From: Rubrivivax sp.
GTDB taxonomy: Bacteria > Pseudomonadota > Gammaproteobacteria > Burkholderiales > Burkholderiaceae_C
Reading direction: 5' to 3'
Length of the DNA: 64,000 nt
Assembly (NCBI GenBank): GCA_020248945.1
Contig: JADCGQ010000005.1
Coordinates: 62,001 to 126,000, forward strand
Under the pieces are notes generated by a model. It saw only the letters and a program-made list of their open reading frames with translations. It made no database searches and was not told the origin of the DNA. Within the stretch, counting starts at the first letter, position 1. Every line of letters begins with the position of its first letter. Position numbers and translations under genes: made by a program. Below are positions 7,964 to 18,853 of this stretch, piece after piece.

Positions 7964-9091
7964 ATGCCCCGTCGCCCCGCGTTCCTGCCTGCCCTGCTGC
8001 TGCCCGTGGCCCTGCTGCTGGCCGCATGTTCGCCCCCGCCCCCGGCGCCCGAGCCGGTGCGCGCCGTGCGCGTGATGACGGTGGCCGCCGATGCGGCGGG
8101 CGGTGTGCAGGAGTACGCCGGCGAGGTGCGGGCCCGCGCCGAATCGCGGCTGGGTTTCCGGGTCGCCGGCAAGATGACGGCGCGGCAGGCCGAAGTCGGC
8201 CAGCGCGTGCGGCTCGGCCAGCCGCTGGCGCAGCTGGACCCGTCAGACCTGAAGCTGCAGCAGGACGCCGCGCTCGCCGGCTTGCGCGCGGCACAGGCGG
8301 CCTTCGACTTCGCGGCCGCCGACTTCAAGCGCTACGAGGAACTGCGCGCGCAGGGCTTCATCAGCGGCATGGAACTCGAGCGCCGCGAGACCACGCTGAA
8401 GTCGGCCCGCGCGCAGCTCGAGCAAGCCAAGGCGCAGGCCGACGTGCAGGGCAACATCGCGACCTACGCGGTGCTGACGGCCAGCGCCAGCGGCATCGTC
8501 ACGGCCACCGAGGCCGAGGTCGGTGCCGTGCTGTCGGCCGGCACACCGGTGCTGCGCCTGGCCCACGACGGCCCTCGCGACGTGGTGTTCTCGGTGCCGG
8601 AAGACGCCGCCCTCGGCATCCGCGCCCTGCTGGGCCGGCGCGACGCGCTGCGCGTGCGCCCCTGGGGCCAGGCCGCCACGCTGCCGGCCACCGTGCGCGA
8701 AGTGGCCGCGGCGGCCGACCCGGCGACACGAACCTTCCTGGTGCGCGCCGACCTCGGCCAGGCGCCGGTGCAACTCGGCCAGACGCTCACCGTGCAACTC
8801 GACCTGCCGCGCCGCGACGCCGCCGCGCGCCTGCCGCTCACGGCCGTGATGCGCCAGCAGGGCCAGACGGCGGTGTGGGTGCTCGACCCGGCCAGCATGA
8901 CGGTGAAGGTGCAACCCATCGTCGTGGCCGGTGCCGACGGCAACTCGGTGATGGTGGCCAGCGGCCTGCAGAGCGGCCAGCGCGTGGTGACGGCCGGCGT
9001 GCACACGCTGACGCCAGGGCAGAAGGTGAAGCTGTACGACGCGGCGCTGGTCGAGTCGGCGGCAGCGCCGACGCCCGCCGCCAGCCGCTGA
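7964..9091 (+). CDS. RND efflux periplasmic adaptor subunit (membrane fusion lipoprotein)
   Basis: This lipoprotein would link an inner-membrane RND pump to an outer-membrane channel. The signal ends in the lipobox LLAAC, with the lipidated Cys about residue 22, followed by a Pro-rich linker. The barrel-sandwich domain shows ESRLGFRVAGKM and later TASASGIVTATEAEVGAVL; a coiled-coil hairpin lies between (about 90-150). I prefer the ATG at 7964 (375 aa); an in-frame TTG at 7955 would add three residues. The pump gene follows after 31 bases. No outer-membrane factor gene is adjacent, so the pump probably uses a TolC-type channel encoded elsewhere. The substrate cannot be read from sequence. Confidence 0.9.
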   Translation: MPRRPAFLPALLLPVALLLAACSPPPPAPEPVRAVRVMTVAADAAGGVQEYAGEVRARAESRLGFRVAGKMTARQAEVGQRVRLGQPLAQLDPSDLKLQQDAALAGLRAAQAAFDFAAADFKRYEELRAQGFISGMELERRETTLKSARAQLEQAKAQADVQGNIATYAVLTASASGIVTATEAEVGAVLSAGTPVLRLAHDGPRDVVFSVPEDAALGIRALLGRRDALRVRPWGQAATLPATVREVAAAADPATRTFLVRADLGQAPVQLGQTLTVQLDLPRRDAAARLPLTAVMRQQGQTAVWVLDPASMTVKVQPIVVAGADGNSVMVASGLQSGQRVVTAGVHTLTPGQKVKLYDAALVESAAAPTPAASR

Positions 9092-9122
9092 CCCGCAGCC
9101 CCACCGCACCGAGGCTGCCGCC

Positions 9123-12100
9123 ATGCAAGACACCCCGACCACCGCCGCCCAGGCACCGTCGCGATTCAACATCTCGCGCTGGGCGCTCGAGCACCCGGCC
9201 CTGACGCGCTACCTGATGGTGGTGCTGATGGTGCTGGGCTTTGCGGCCTACTTCCAGCTCGGGCAGGACGAGGACCCGCCGTTCACCTTCCGCGCGATGG
9301 TCGTGCAGGCCTTCTGGCCCGGCGCCAGCGCGCAGCAGATGGCCGAGCAGGTGACCGACAAGATCGAGAAGTCGCTGCAGGAGGTGCCGTACGCCGACGT
9401 CATCCGCAGCTACACGAAGCCCGGCGAGAGCCTGACGATCCTGCAGCTCAAGGACAGCTCACCGCCCAGGGAAGTGCCCAACAGCTGGTACCAGGCGCGC
9501 AAGCGCGTCGGCGACATCCGCAACACGCTGCCGGCGGGCGTGATCGGCCCGGTGTTCAACGACGACTTCGGCGACGTCTACGGCTCCATCTTCGCGCTGC
9601 GCTCCGACGGCTTCAGCCGCGAAGAGACGCGCCAGTTCGCTGAACGTGCGCGCCAGAAGCTGCTGCGTGTGCCCGACGTGGCCAAGGTCGAGATCTTCGG
9701 CGCGCAGGCCGAGAAGGTGTTCGTCGAGATCTCGCAGAAGCGCCTGGCGCAGCTGGGCCTGGACATGAACCAGGTCATCGCGCAGCTCGGTGCGCAGAAC
9801 GCGGTCGAGGGCGCGGGCGTGCTGAACGCCGGCACCGAGAACCTGCAGGTGCGCGTGGCCGGGCAGTTCAACTCGGTCGAGGAGCTCAAGCGCCTGCCGA
9901 TCCGCGCCGTCAACACCAGCACCGGCGTGGCCAGCAGCATCAAGCTGGCCGACATCGCCGAGGTGCGCCGCGATTACGTCGACCCGCCGAGCGTGAAGGT
10001 GCGCCACCAGGGCCAGGAGGTCGTGGCACTCGGCGTGAGCATGGCCAAGGGCGGCGACATCATCGCGCTGGGCAAGGCGCTGACCACGGCCGTGGCCGGC
10101 TTGCAGGCCGATCTGCCGATGGGCGTGATGATCGAGCGCGTGCAAGACCAGCCGGCGGCCGTGAGCCGCTCGGTGAACGAATTCGTGAAGGTGCTGATCG
10201 AGGCCGTGGTCATCGTGATGGCGGTCAGCTTCATCAGCCTGGGTCTGCACACCCAGCCGCTGCGCATCGACATCTGGCCGGGCCTGGTGGTGGCGATCAC
10301 GATCCCGCTGGTGCTGGCCATCACCTTCGTGACCATGTTCTATTGGAGCGTGGGGCTGCACAAGATCAGCCTCGGCAGCCTGATCATCGCGCTGGGGCTC
10401 TTGGTCGACGACGCCATCATTGCGGTGGAGATGATGGTGCGCAAGCTCGAGGAGGGCTACGACCGCGCCCGCGCGGCCACCTTTACTTATGACCTGGTGG
10501 CGATGCCCATGCTCACCGGCACGCTGATCACGGCGGCAGGCTTCCTGCCCATCGGCCTGGCCAAGAGCGTGACGGGGGAGTACACCTTCGCCATCTTCGC
10601 CGTCACCTCGGCGGCGCTGGTGATCTCGTGGATCGTGTCGGTGTACTTCGTGCCCTACCTGGGCTGGCTGATGCTGCGCAACCGGCCCAAGGCCGGCGGC
10701 GAAGCACACGAGCTGTTCGACACCCCGTTCTACAGCCGCTTCCGCCGCATCGTGGACTGGTGCGTGCAGCACCGCTGGGTCACCATCGGCCTGACGGTGG
10801 GCACGTTTGTGCTCGGCATCGTCGGCATGGGCAAGGTGCAGCAGCAGTTCTTCCCCGACAGCAGCCGCCCCGAGGTGCTGGTGGACCTGTGGTTGCCCGA
10901 GGGCAGCACCATCCAGCAAAGCGACGAGATCGCCCGCCGCTTCGAGGCGCGCATGATGAAGGAAGCGGGCGTCGACAGCGTCACCACCTGGGTCGGCTCG
11001 GGCGTGCCGCGGTTCTACCTGCCGCTGGACCAGGTGTTCCCTCAGGCCAACGTCAGCCAGACCATCGTGCTGCCCAAGGGCCTGGCCGAGCGGGAGGAAC
11101 TGCGCAAGCGGCTTCCCGCGCTGCTGGCCACCGAGTTCCCCGAGGTGCGCGGCCGCGTCAAGCTGCTGCCCAACGGGCCGCCGGTGCCGTATCCGGTGCA
11201 GTTCCGCGTCATCGGGGCCGATGCGGCCCAGGTGCGGGCCTGGGCCGACCAGGCCAAGGAGATCCTGCGCCAGAACCCGCGCATGCGCGGCGTCAACGAC
11301 AACTGGAACGAGCAGATCAAGGTGCTGCGGCTGGAGGTCGACCAGGACAAGGCCCGCGCCCTGGGTGTGACGAGCCAGGTCATCGCGCAGGCCTCGCGCA
11401 CCATCCTCTCGGGCACGACGATCGGCCAGTACCGCGAGGGCGATCGCCTCATCGACATCGTGCTGCGCCAGCCCATCGAGGAGCGCCGCGCCATCACCGA
11501 CCTGGGCAATGCCTACCTGCCCACCGCCAGCGGCCGCAGCGTGCCGCTCACGCAGGTGGCCAAGGTGAGCTTCGCCTGGGAGCCGGGCGTGCTGTGGCGC
11601 GAAGGGCGCAACTACGCCGTCACGGTGCAGGGCGATGTCGTCGAGGGCGTGCAGGGGCCGACCGTCACCTTCGAGGTTTGGCCCGAGCTGCAGAAGCTGG
11701 CCGCCGGCATGCCGCCGGGGTATTCGATCCAGATCGCCGGTGCGGTGGAAGAAAGCAGCAAGGGCCAGGGCTCGATCGCGGCCGGCCTGCCGATCATGCT
11801 GTTCCTGATCTTCACGCTGCTGATGCTGCAGTTGCAGAGCTTCAGCCGCTCGCTGCTGGTGTTCCTGACCGGCCCGATGGGCATTGCCGGCGTGGCCGGG
11901 GCGCTGCTGCTACTGAACCGACCGTTCGGCTTCGTCGCGCTGCTGGGCGTGATCGCGCTGATGGGCATGATCATGCGCAATTCGGTGATCCTGATCGACC
12001 AGATCGAGCAGGACCGCCGCGCCGGCGTGCCCGCCTGGACGGCTGTGGTCGAGGCCTCGGTGCGCCGCTTCCGGCCCATCGTTCTGACGGCGGCGGCGGC

Positions 12101-12266
12101 GGTGCTGGCGATGATTCCGCTGTCGCGCAGCGTGTTCTGGGGCCCGATGGCGGTGGCCATCATGGGCGGGCTGGTGGTGGCGACGGCGCTCACGCTGCTG
12201 GCACTGCCGGCCATGTATGCGGCATGGTTCCGCGTCAAGCGCGAGCCGGCGGCCCAGCCGGGCTAA
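9123..12266 (+). CDS. RND efflux transporter permease (AcrB/HAE1-like)
   Basis: A 1047-residue proton-driven inner-membrane pump of the RND superfamily. The first transmembrane helix (about 24-44) precedes a large periplasmic loop. Helix 4 carries LGLLVDDAIIAVE with the paired proton-relay aspartates at about 429-430. A second helix bundle with LLGVIALMGMIMRNSVILID lies near residues 940-960. The protein is nearer the TriC/MexK-like branch than AcrB by length and by the motif DEDPPFTFRAMVVQAFWPGA; that is an impression, not an alignment. It is cotranscribed with the adaptor, and tRNA-Leu(TAG) starts 51 bases after its stop. Confidence 0.93.
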   Translation: MQDTPTTAAQAPSRFNISRWALEHPALTRYLMVVLMVLGFAAYFQLGQDEDPPFTFRAMVVQAFWPGASAQQMAEQVTDKIEKSLQEVPYADVIRSYTKPGESLTILQLKDSSPPREVPNSWYQARKRVGDIRNTLPAGVIGPVFNDDFGDVYGSIFALRSDGFSREETRQFAERARQKLLRVPDVAKVEIFGAQAEKVFVEISQKRLAQLGLDMNQVIAQLGAQNAVEGAGVLNAGTENLQVRVAGQFNSVEELKRLPIRAVNTSTGVASSIKLADIAEVRRDYVDPPSVKVRHQGQEVVALGVSMAKGGDIIALGKALTTAVAGLQADLPMGVMIERVQDQPAAVSRSVNEFVKVLIEAVVIVMAVSFISLGLHTQPLRIDIWPGLVVAITIPLVLAITFVTMFYWSVGLHKISLGSLIIALGLLVDDAIIAVEMMVRKLEEGYDRARAATFTYDLVAMPMLTGTLITAAGFLPIGLAKSVTGEYTFAIFAVTSAALVISWIVSVYFVPYLGWLMLRNRPKAGGEAHELFDTPFYSRFRRIVDWCVQHRWVTIGLTVGTFVLGIVGMGKVQQQFFPDSSRPEVLVDLWLPEGSTIQQSDEIARRFEARMMKEAGVDSVTTWVGSGVPRFYLPLDQVFPQANVSQTIVLPKGLAEREELRKRLPALLATEFPEVRGRVKLLPNGPPVPYPVQFRVIGADAAQVRAWADQAKEILRQNPRMRGVNDNWNEQIKVLRLEVDQDKARALGVTSQVIAQASRTILSGTTIGQYREGDRLIDIVLRQPIEERRAITDLGNAYLPTASGRSVPLTQVAKVSFAWEPGVLWREGRNYAVTVQGDVVEGVQGPTVTFEVWPELQKLAAGMPPGYSIQIAGAVEESSKGQGSIAAGLPIMLFLIFTLLMLQLQSFSRSLLVFLTGPMGIAGVAGALLLLNRPFGFVALLGVIALMGMIMRNSVILIDQIEQDRRAGVPAWTAVVEASVRRFRPIVLTAAAAVLAMIPLSRSVFWGPMAVAIMGGLVVATALTLLALPAMYAAWFRVKREPAAQPG

Positions 12267-12317
12267 ACTTGAGGGCTTCGCCTGTCGACGGGGGTTCCTC
12301 GTCCCAGGCGGACACCT

Positions 12318-12404
12318 GCGCGGGTGGCGAAATTGGTAGACGCACCAGGTTTAGGTCCTGACGCCTTCACGGGCGTGTCGGTTCGAGTCCGACCCCGCGC
12401 ACCA
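12318..12404 (+). tRNA. tRNA-Leu (anticodon TAG)
   Basis: A class II tRNA of 87 bases with encoded CCA. The acceptor arm GCGCGGG (12318-12324) pairs with CCCGCGC before ACCA. The D-arm reads GAAATTGGTAGAC, the anticodon loop is TTTAGGT between CCAGG and CCTG, and there is a long variable arm and a GTTCGAGTC T-arm. It reads CUA and other CUN codons. Confidence 0.97.
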
Positions 12405-12442
12405 CGCCCCCCGATCCCCTTCACGCCTCTTCGAGACCCGCC

Positions 12443-13753
12443 ATGGCCGTGCAAATCGAAACCCTAGAGAAGCTCGAGCGTCGCATCACGCTGACGCTGC
12501 CCGCCTCCACCATCAACGGCGAAGTCGAGAGCCGCCTCAAGCGCCTGGCGCGCACCGTCAAGGCCGACGGCTTCCGCCCCGGCAAGGTGCCGATGAGCGT
12601 GGTCGCCCAGCGCTACGGCTACAGCGTGCAGTACGAGGTCGTCAACGACAAGGTCGGCCAGGCCTTCAACGAGGCCGCTTCCGAGGCCAAGCTGCGCGTG
12701 GCCGGTGCGCCGCGCATCACGCAGAACGAGCAGGCCCCCGAGGGCTCGCTGGCCTTCGACGCCACCTTCGAGGTGTACCCCGAAGTCGCCATCGGCGATC
12801 TGGCCGCGGCCGAGGTCGAGCGCATCGGCACCGAAGTCACCGAGGCGGCCATCGACCGCACGGTCGAGATCCTGCGCAAGCAGCGCCGCACCTTCGGCCT
12901 GCGCCCGGCGGTCGAAGGCGTGGCCGAAGGCGACCGCGTCACCATCGACTTCGAAGGCAAGATCGACGGCGAGCCCTTCGCGGGCGGCCAGGCGGCCGAC
13001 TTCCAGTTCATCGTCGGCGACGGCCAGATGCTGGCGCAGTTCGACGAGGCCGTGCGCGGCATGAAGGCCGGCGAGAGCAAGACCTTCCCTCTGCAGTTCC
13101 CGGCCGACTACCAGGGCGCCGAGGTGGCCGGCAAGGAAGCCGACTTCCTCGTCACCGTCAAGAAGATCGAGGCCGCGCACCTGCCGGACGTGGACGACGC
13201 CTTCGCCAAGGCGCTGGGCATCAAGGAAGGCACCGTCGAGGCGCTGCGCGCCGACGTGAAGAAGAACCTCGACCGCGAGGTGAAGTTCCGCGTCCAGGCG
13301 CGCAACAAGGCGGCCGTGATGGACGTGCTGTCCAAGACCGCCACGCTCGACGTGCCCAACGCGCTGGTGGCCGCCGAGAGCGACCGCCTGGTCGAGCAGA
13401 TGCGCGCCAACCTCAAGGAGCGCGGTTTCAAGGACGCCGACAAGGTGCCGATCCCGGCCGAGAACTTCAAGGAACAGGCCGAGCGCCGTGTGCGCCTGGG
13501 CCTGGTGGTGGCCGAGCTGGTGCGCACGAACAACCTGCAGGCCAAGCCCGAGCAGTTGCAGAAGCACATCGAAGAGCTGAGCCAGAGCTACGAGAAGCCG
13601 GCCGAGGTGATGCGCTGGTACCTGGGCGACCGCCAGCGCATGGCCGAGGTCGAAGCGGTGGTGATCGAGAACAACGTCGCCGAGTTCGTGCTGGCCAAGG
13701 CCAAGGTCGTCGACAAGCTGCTACCGTTCGACGACCTGATGAGCGCGGCCTGA
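12443..13753 (+). CDS. tig: Trigger factor (ribosome-associated peptidyl-prolyl isomerase chaperone)
   Basis: Trigger factor binds nascent chains at the ribosome exit tunnel. The 436 residues match the family length. The N-terminal ribosome-binding domain carries the signature [17 protein letters not shown] (about 45-61). The FKBP-type isomerase domain spans about 150-245, with [19 protein letters not shown], and the helical chaperone domain follows to the end. It heads the quality-control cluster tig-clpP-clpX-lon; clpP begins 20 bases after its stop, so the two are probably cotranscribed. The preceding tRNA-Leu may be on the same transcript. Confidence 0.97.
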   Translation: MAVQIETLEKLERRITLTLPASTINGEVESRLKRLARTVKADGFRPGKVPMSVVAQRYGYSVQYEVVNDKVGQAFNEAASEAKLRVAGAPRITQNEQAPEGSLAFDATFEVYPEVAIGDLAAAEVERIGTEVTEAAIDRTVEILRKQRRTFGLRPAVEGVAEGDRVTIDFEGKIDGEPFAGGQAADFQFIVGDGQMLAQFDEAVRGMKAGESKTFPLQFPADYQGAEVAGKEADFLVTVKKIEAAHLPDVDDAFAKALGIKEGTVEALRADVKKNLDREVKFRVQARNKAAVMDVLSKTATLDVPNALVAAESDRLVEQMRANLKERGFKDADKVPIPAENFKEQAERRVRLGLVVAELVRTNNLQAKPEQLQKHIEELSQSYEKPAEVMRWYLGDRQRMAEVEAVVIENNVAEFVLAKAKVVDKLLPFDDLMSAA

Positions 13754-13773
13754 CTGGCCGCACGGAGAACGCT

Positions 13774-14382
13774 ATGAGCATGCAGGAAACCACCGCGCTG
13801 GGCATGGTGCCCATCGTCATCGAGCAGTCGGGGCGCGGCGAGCGCGCCTACGACATCTACAGCCGCCTGCTGCGCGAGCGCATCATCTTCCTCGTCGGGC
13901 CGGTGAACGACGGCACCGCCAACCTGGTGGTGGCGCAGATGTTGTTCCTGGAGAGCGAGAACCCCGACAAGGACATCTTTCTCTACATCAACTCGCCGGG
14001 CGGCAGCGTGAGCGCGGGGCTTTCGATCTTCGACACCATGCAGTTCATCAAGCCCGATGTCTCGACGCTGTGCATGGGCATGGCCGCCAGCATGGGCAGC
14101 TTCCTGCTGATGGCCGGCGCCAAGGGCAAGCGCTTTGCGCTGCCCAACAGCCGCGTGATGATTCACCAGCCCTCGGGTGGTGCGCAGGGCCAGGCCACGG
14201 ACATCGAGATCGCGGCGCGCGAGATCATCAAGACGCGCGAGCAGCTCAATCGCATCTACGCCGACCGCACCGGCCAGCCCATCGAGCGCATCGCCGCCGA
14301 CATGGAGCGCGACCGCTGGATGAACCCGGCCGAGGCGCTGGACTACGGCCTCATCGACCAGGTGCTCGAAAAGCGCGCTTGA
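13774..14382 (+). CDS. clpP: ATP-dependent Clp protease proteolytic subunit
   Basis: ClpP forms the double-ring serine protease that degrades proteins fed by ClpX or ClpA. The protein is 202 residues long. The catalytic Ser lies in GMAASMGSF (Ser106) and the His in MIHQPSGG (His131); the Asp lies in the region [17 protein letters not shown] near 170-185. The first dozen residues are probably removed as a propeptide, as in E. coli. It follows tig closely and is separated from clpX by a strong terminator, so clpX has at least partly independent expression. Confidence 0.97.
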   Translation: MSMQETTALGMVPIVIEQSGRGERAYDIYSRLLRERIIFLVGPVNDGTANLVVAQMLFLESENPDKDIFLYINSPGGSVSAGLSIFDTMQFIKPDVSTLCMGMAASMGSFLLMAGAKGKRFALPNSRVMIHQPSGGAQGQATDIEIAAREIIKTREQLNRIYADRTGQPIERIAADMERDRWMNPAEALDYGLIDQVLEKRA

Positions 14383-14430
14383 CGCCGGCCGACACCGACC
14401 TGACGCCGGGCATCCGCCCGGCGGCCGACC

Positions 14431-14454
14431 AGAGCCCCTGAACGGGGCTCTTTT
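14431..14454 (+). terminator. Intrinsic terminator between clpP and clpX
   Basis: Stem AGAGCCCC (14431-14438) pairs with GGGGCTCT (14444-14451) around a TGAAC loop, followed by a short T run (14451-14454). A second GC-rich hairpin (GCCGGGC/GCCCGGC) lies just upstream. Its position implies separate transcription or attenuation of clpX; a TATGAT at 14484-14489 is a candidate -10 for clpX. Confidence 0.75.
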
Positions 14455-14530
14455 CATGGCCTTCGCCCCCTGGCGCCTTGGTCTATGATGGCTCAGTCAC
14501 CCTCCGTTTTCTTTCCCCGCATCCGCAGCC

Positions 14531-15802
14531 ATGGCCGACAAAAAGGGCTCTACCGGCGAGAAGGTTCTCTATTGCAGCTTCTGCGGCAAGAGCCAGCATG
14601 AGGTGAAGAAGCTCATCGCCGGGCCTTCGGTCTTCATCTGCGACGAGTGCATCGAGCTCTGCAACGACATCATCCGTGACGAAGTGCCGGTCGAAGGCGC
14701 CGTGGCCAAGCCGAGCAAGAGCGACCTGCCGGTGCCCGGTGAGATCAAGGCCAGCCTCGACAACTACGTCATCGGGCAGGATGTCGCCAAGCGCACGCTG
14801 TCGGTCGCCGTCTACAACCACTACAAGCGGCTCAAGCACATGGGCTCGTCCACGGCCAAGGACGAGGTCGAGCTCACCAAGAGCAACATCCTGCTCATCG
14901 GCCCCACCGGCAGTGGCAAGACGCTGCTGGCGCAGACGCTGGCCCGCTTGCTCAACGTGCCCTTCGTGATTGCCGACGCCACCACGCTGACCGAAGCCGG
15001 TTACGTGGGCGAAGACGTCGAGAACATCATCCAGAAGCTGCTGCAGAACTGCAACTACGACGTCGAGCGGGCGCAGCGCGGCATCGTCTACATCGACGAG
15101 ATCGACAAGATCTCGCGCAAGGCCGACAACCCCAGCATCACGCGCGACGTGTCGGGCGAGGGCGTGCAGCAGGCGCTGCTCAAGCTGGTCGAAGGCACGA
15201 TGGCCAGCGTGCCGCCGCAGGGCGGCCGCAAGCATCCGAATCAAGACTTTCTGCAGATCGACACGACGAACATCCTGTTCATCTGCGGCGGTGCCTTCGA
15301 CGGCCTCGAGAAGGTGATCCAGAACCGCACCGAGAAGTCCGGCATCGGCTTCGGCGCCAGCGTGCACAGCAAGACCGAGAAGCGCGCCGCCGACCTGTTC
15401 CGCGACGTCGAGCCCGAAGACCTCATCAAGTTCGGCCTGATCCCCGAGCTCGTCGGCCGCCTGCCGGTGGTGGCCACGCTGGGCGAGCTCACGATCGAGG
15501 CCATGGTGCAGATCCTCACCGAGCCGCGCAACGCCCTCGTCAAGCAGTACCAGAAGCTGTTCGGCATGGACGGCGTCGAACTCGAGATCCGTCCGGCGGC
15601 GCTGACGGCCATCGCCAAGAAGGCATTGGCGCGCAAGACCGGTGCCCGCGGCCTGAGATCCATCCTCGAGCATTCGTTGATCGACACCATGTTCGAGCTG
15701 CCGACGCTCGATGGCGTGGCCAAGGTGGTGATCGACGAGCACATCGTTGACGAGGGCGGCAAGCCGCTGCTCGTCTATCGCGAGAAGAAGGCGAGCGCCT
15801 GA
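14531..15802 (+). CDS. clpX: ATP-dependent Clp protease ATP-binding subunit ClpX
   Basis: ClpX is the AAA+ hexameric unfoldase that delivers substrates to ClpP. The N-terminal zinc-binding domain has four Cys (C15, C18, C37, C40). The Walker A motif GPTGSGKT is at 124-131 and Walker B is in [10 protein letters not shown] near 180-189. The ClpP-docking loop IGF is seen in KSGIGFGAS. The C-terminal small domain contains the sensor-2 region [11 protein letters not shown]. At 423 residues it is the usual length. It lies between clpP and lon on the same strand. Confidence 0.98.
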   Translation: MADKKGSTGEKVLYCSFCGKSQHEVKKLIAGPSVFICDECIELCNDIIRDEVPVEGAVAKPSKSDLPVPGEIKASLDNYVIGQDVAKRTLSVAVYNHYKRLKHMGSSTAKDEVELTKSNILLIGPTGSGKTLLAQTLARLLNVPFVIADATTLTEAGYVGEDVENIIQKLLQNCNYDVERAQRGIVYIDEIDKISRKADNPSITRDVSGEGVQQALLKLVEGTMASVPPQGGRKHPNQDFLQIDTTNILFICGGAFDGLEKVIQNRTEKSGIGFGASVHSKTEKRAADLFRDVEPEDLIKFGLIPELVGRLPVVATLGELTIEAMVQILTEPRNALVKQYQKLFGMDGVELEIRPAALTAIAKKALARKTGARGLRSILEHSLIDTMFELPTLDGVAKVVIDEHIVDEGGKPLLVYREKKASA

Positions 15803-15836
15803 CGACGGCAGGCGTGCCCATCCGGCGGGTGCGCCC

Positions 15837-15864
15837 CTTGCAACGCAGCTCGCGGACCCCACGT
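15837..15864 (+). promoter_or_regulatory. Sigma-32 (heat-shock) type promoter of lon
   Basis: CTTGCAA (15837-15843), a 13-bp spacer and CCCCACGT (15857-15864) closely match the RpoH consensus (CTTGAA, 11-16 bp, CCCCATnT). The site lies 26 bases before the lon ATG. Lon is a classical RpoH target, which supports the reading. Confidence 0.65.
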
Positions 15865-15890
15865 GGGTCTGACACGAAAGGTCTCCCCTC

Positions 15891-18329
<2,439 letters not shown>

Positions 18330-18352
18330 TCGCGTGGCGCGGGCCCAACGTC

Positions 18353-18382
18353 TTGCGTTGGGGCCTGCGATCACGCTATACT
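18353..18382 (+). promoter_or_regulatory. Promoter of the tRNA cluster
   Basis: TTGCGT (18353-18358), an 18-bp spacer and TATACT (18377-18382) are followed by a GC-rich discriminator (GCGAGG), as expected for stable-RNA promoters. tRNA-Gly starts about 60 bases downstream. The -35 also overlaps an imperfect hairpin (CCCAACG/CGTTGGG) after the lon stop. Confidence 0.55.
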
Positions 18383-18450
18383 GCGAGGCTCGACGCAGCT
18401 GCCGTGGCAGGCAGCACCGAATGCGGCGAGAGGATGTACAAGCAAGACAT

Positions 18451-18526
18451 GCGGGATTAGCTCAGTTGGTAGAGCGATACCTTGCCAAGGTATAGGTCGA
18501 GAGTTCGAGCCTCTTATCCCGCTCCA
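18451..18526 (+). tRNA. tRNA-Gly (anticodon GCC)
   Basis: A 76-base tRNA with encoded CCA. Acceptor GCGGGAT pairs with ATCCCGC. The D-arm is AGCTCAGTTGGTAGAGC, the anticodon loop TTGCCAA and the T-arm GAGTTCGAGCC. It is first of a Gly-Cys-Leu cluster in the order of E. coli glyW-cysT-leuZ. Confidence 0.97.
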
Positions 18527-18539
18527 GATTTCAAAGACA

Positions 18540-18565
18540 GGGAAGCTTCGGCTTCCCTTCTTTTT
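18540..18565 (+). terminator. Intrinsic terminator after tRNA-Gly
   Basis: A perfect 7-bp stem GGGAAGC/GCTTCCC closed by a TTCG tetraloop is followed by TTCTTTTT. It lies inside the tRNA cluster, between tRNA-Gly and tRNA-Cys. Confidence 0.85.
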
Positions 18566-18607
18566 GGCTGAAAATGCCGAGACTTCGGCTGTAAAACAGC
18601 AGACCCT

Positions 18608-18681
18608 GGCGCGATAGCAAAGCGGTTATGCAACGGATTGCAAATCCGTCTAGCCGGGTTCGACTCCCGGTCGCGCCTCCA
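18608..18681 (+). tRNA. tRNA-Cys (anticodon GCA)
   Basis: A 74-base tRNA with encoded CCA. Acceptor GGCGCGA pairs with TCGCGCC. The anticodon loop is TTGCAAA and the T-arm CCGGGTTCGACTCCCGG. It is second in the Gly-Cys-Leu cluster; an upstream terminator suggests read-through or its own promoter. Confidence 0.97.
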
Positions 18682-18716
18682 ATGACCCCGTGTGAGCGCC
18701 CGTGCGCGCCTGTGCC

Positions 18717-18805
18717 GCCCGGATGGCGAAATCGGCAGACGCAGCGGACTTAAAATCCGCGGCCCTTCACGGGGCATGCGGGTTCGAGCCCCGCTCCGGG
18801 CACCA
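18717..18805 (+). tRNA. tRNA-Leu (anticodon TAA)
   Basis: A class II tRNA of 89 bases with encoded CCA. Acceptor GCCCGGA pairs with TCCGGGC. The anticodon loop is CTTAAAA, with a long variable arm and a GGGTTCGAGCCCC T-arm. It reads UUA and UUG, and is last in the Gly-Cys-Leu cluster. Confidence 0.97.
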
Positions 18806-18853
18806 TCATCGCAACCCTGGCGCTGCACCGCGGCGCACCGTGGAGATGCCGCG

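Noticed and set aside
18571..18600. Possible separate promoter for tRNA-Cys (TGTAAA with TTGGCT)
   Set aside because: The spacer would be 19 bp and both boxes are poor; not strong enough to list as a feature.
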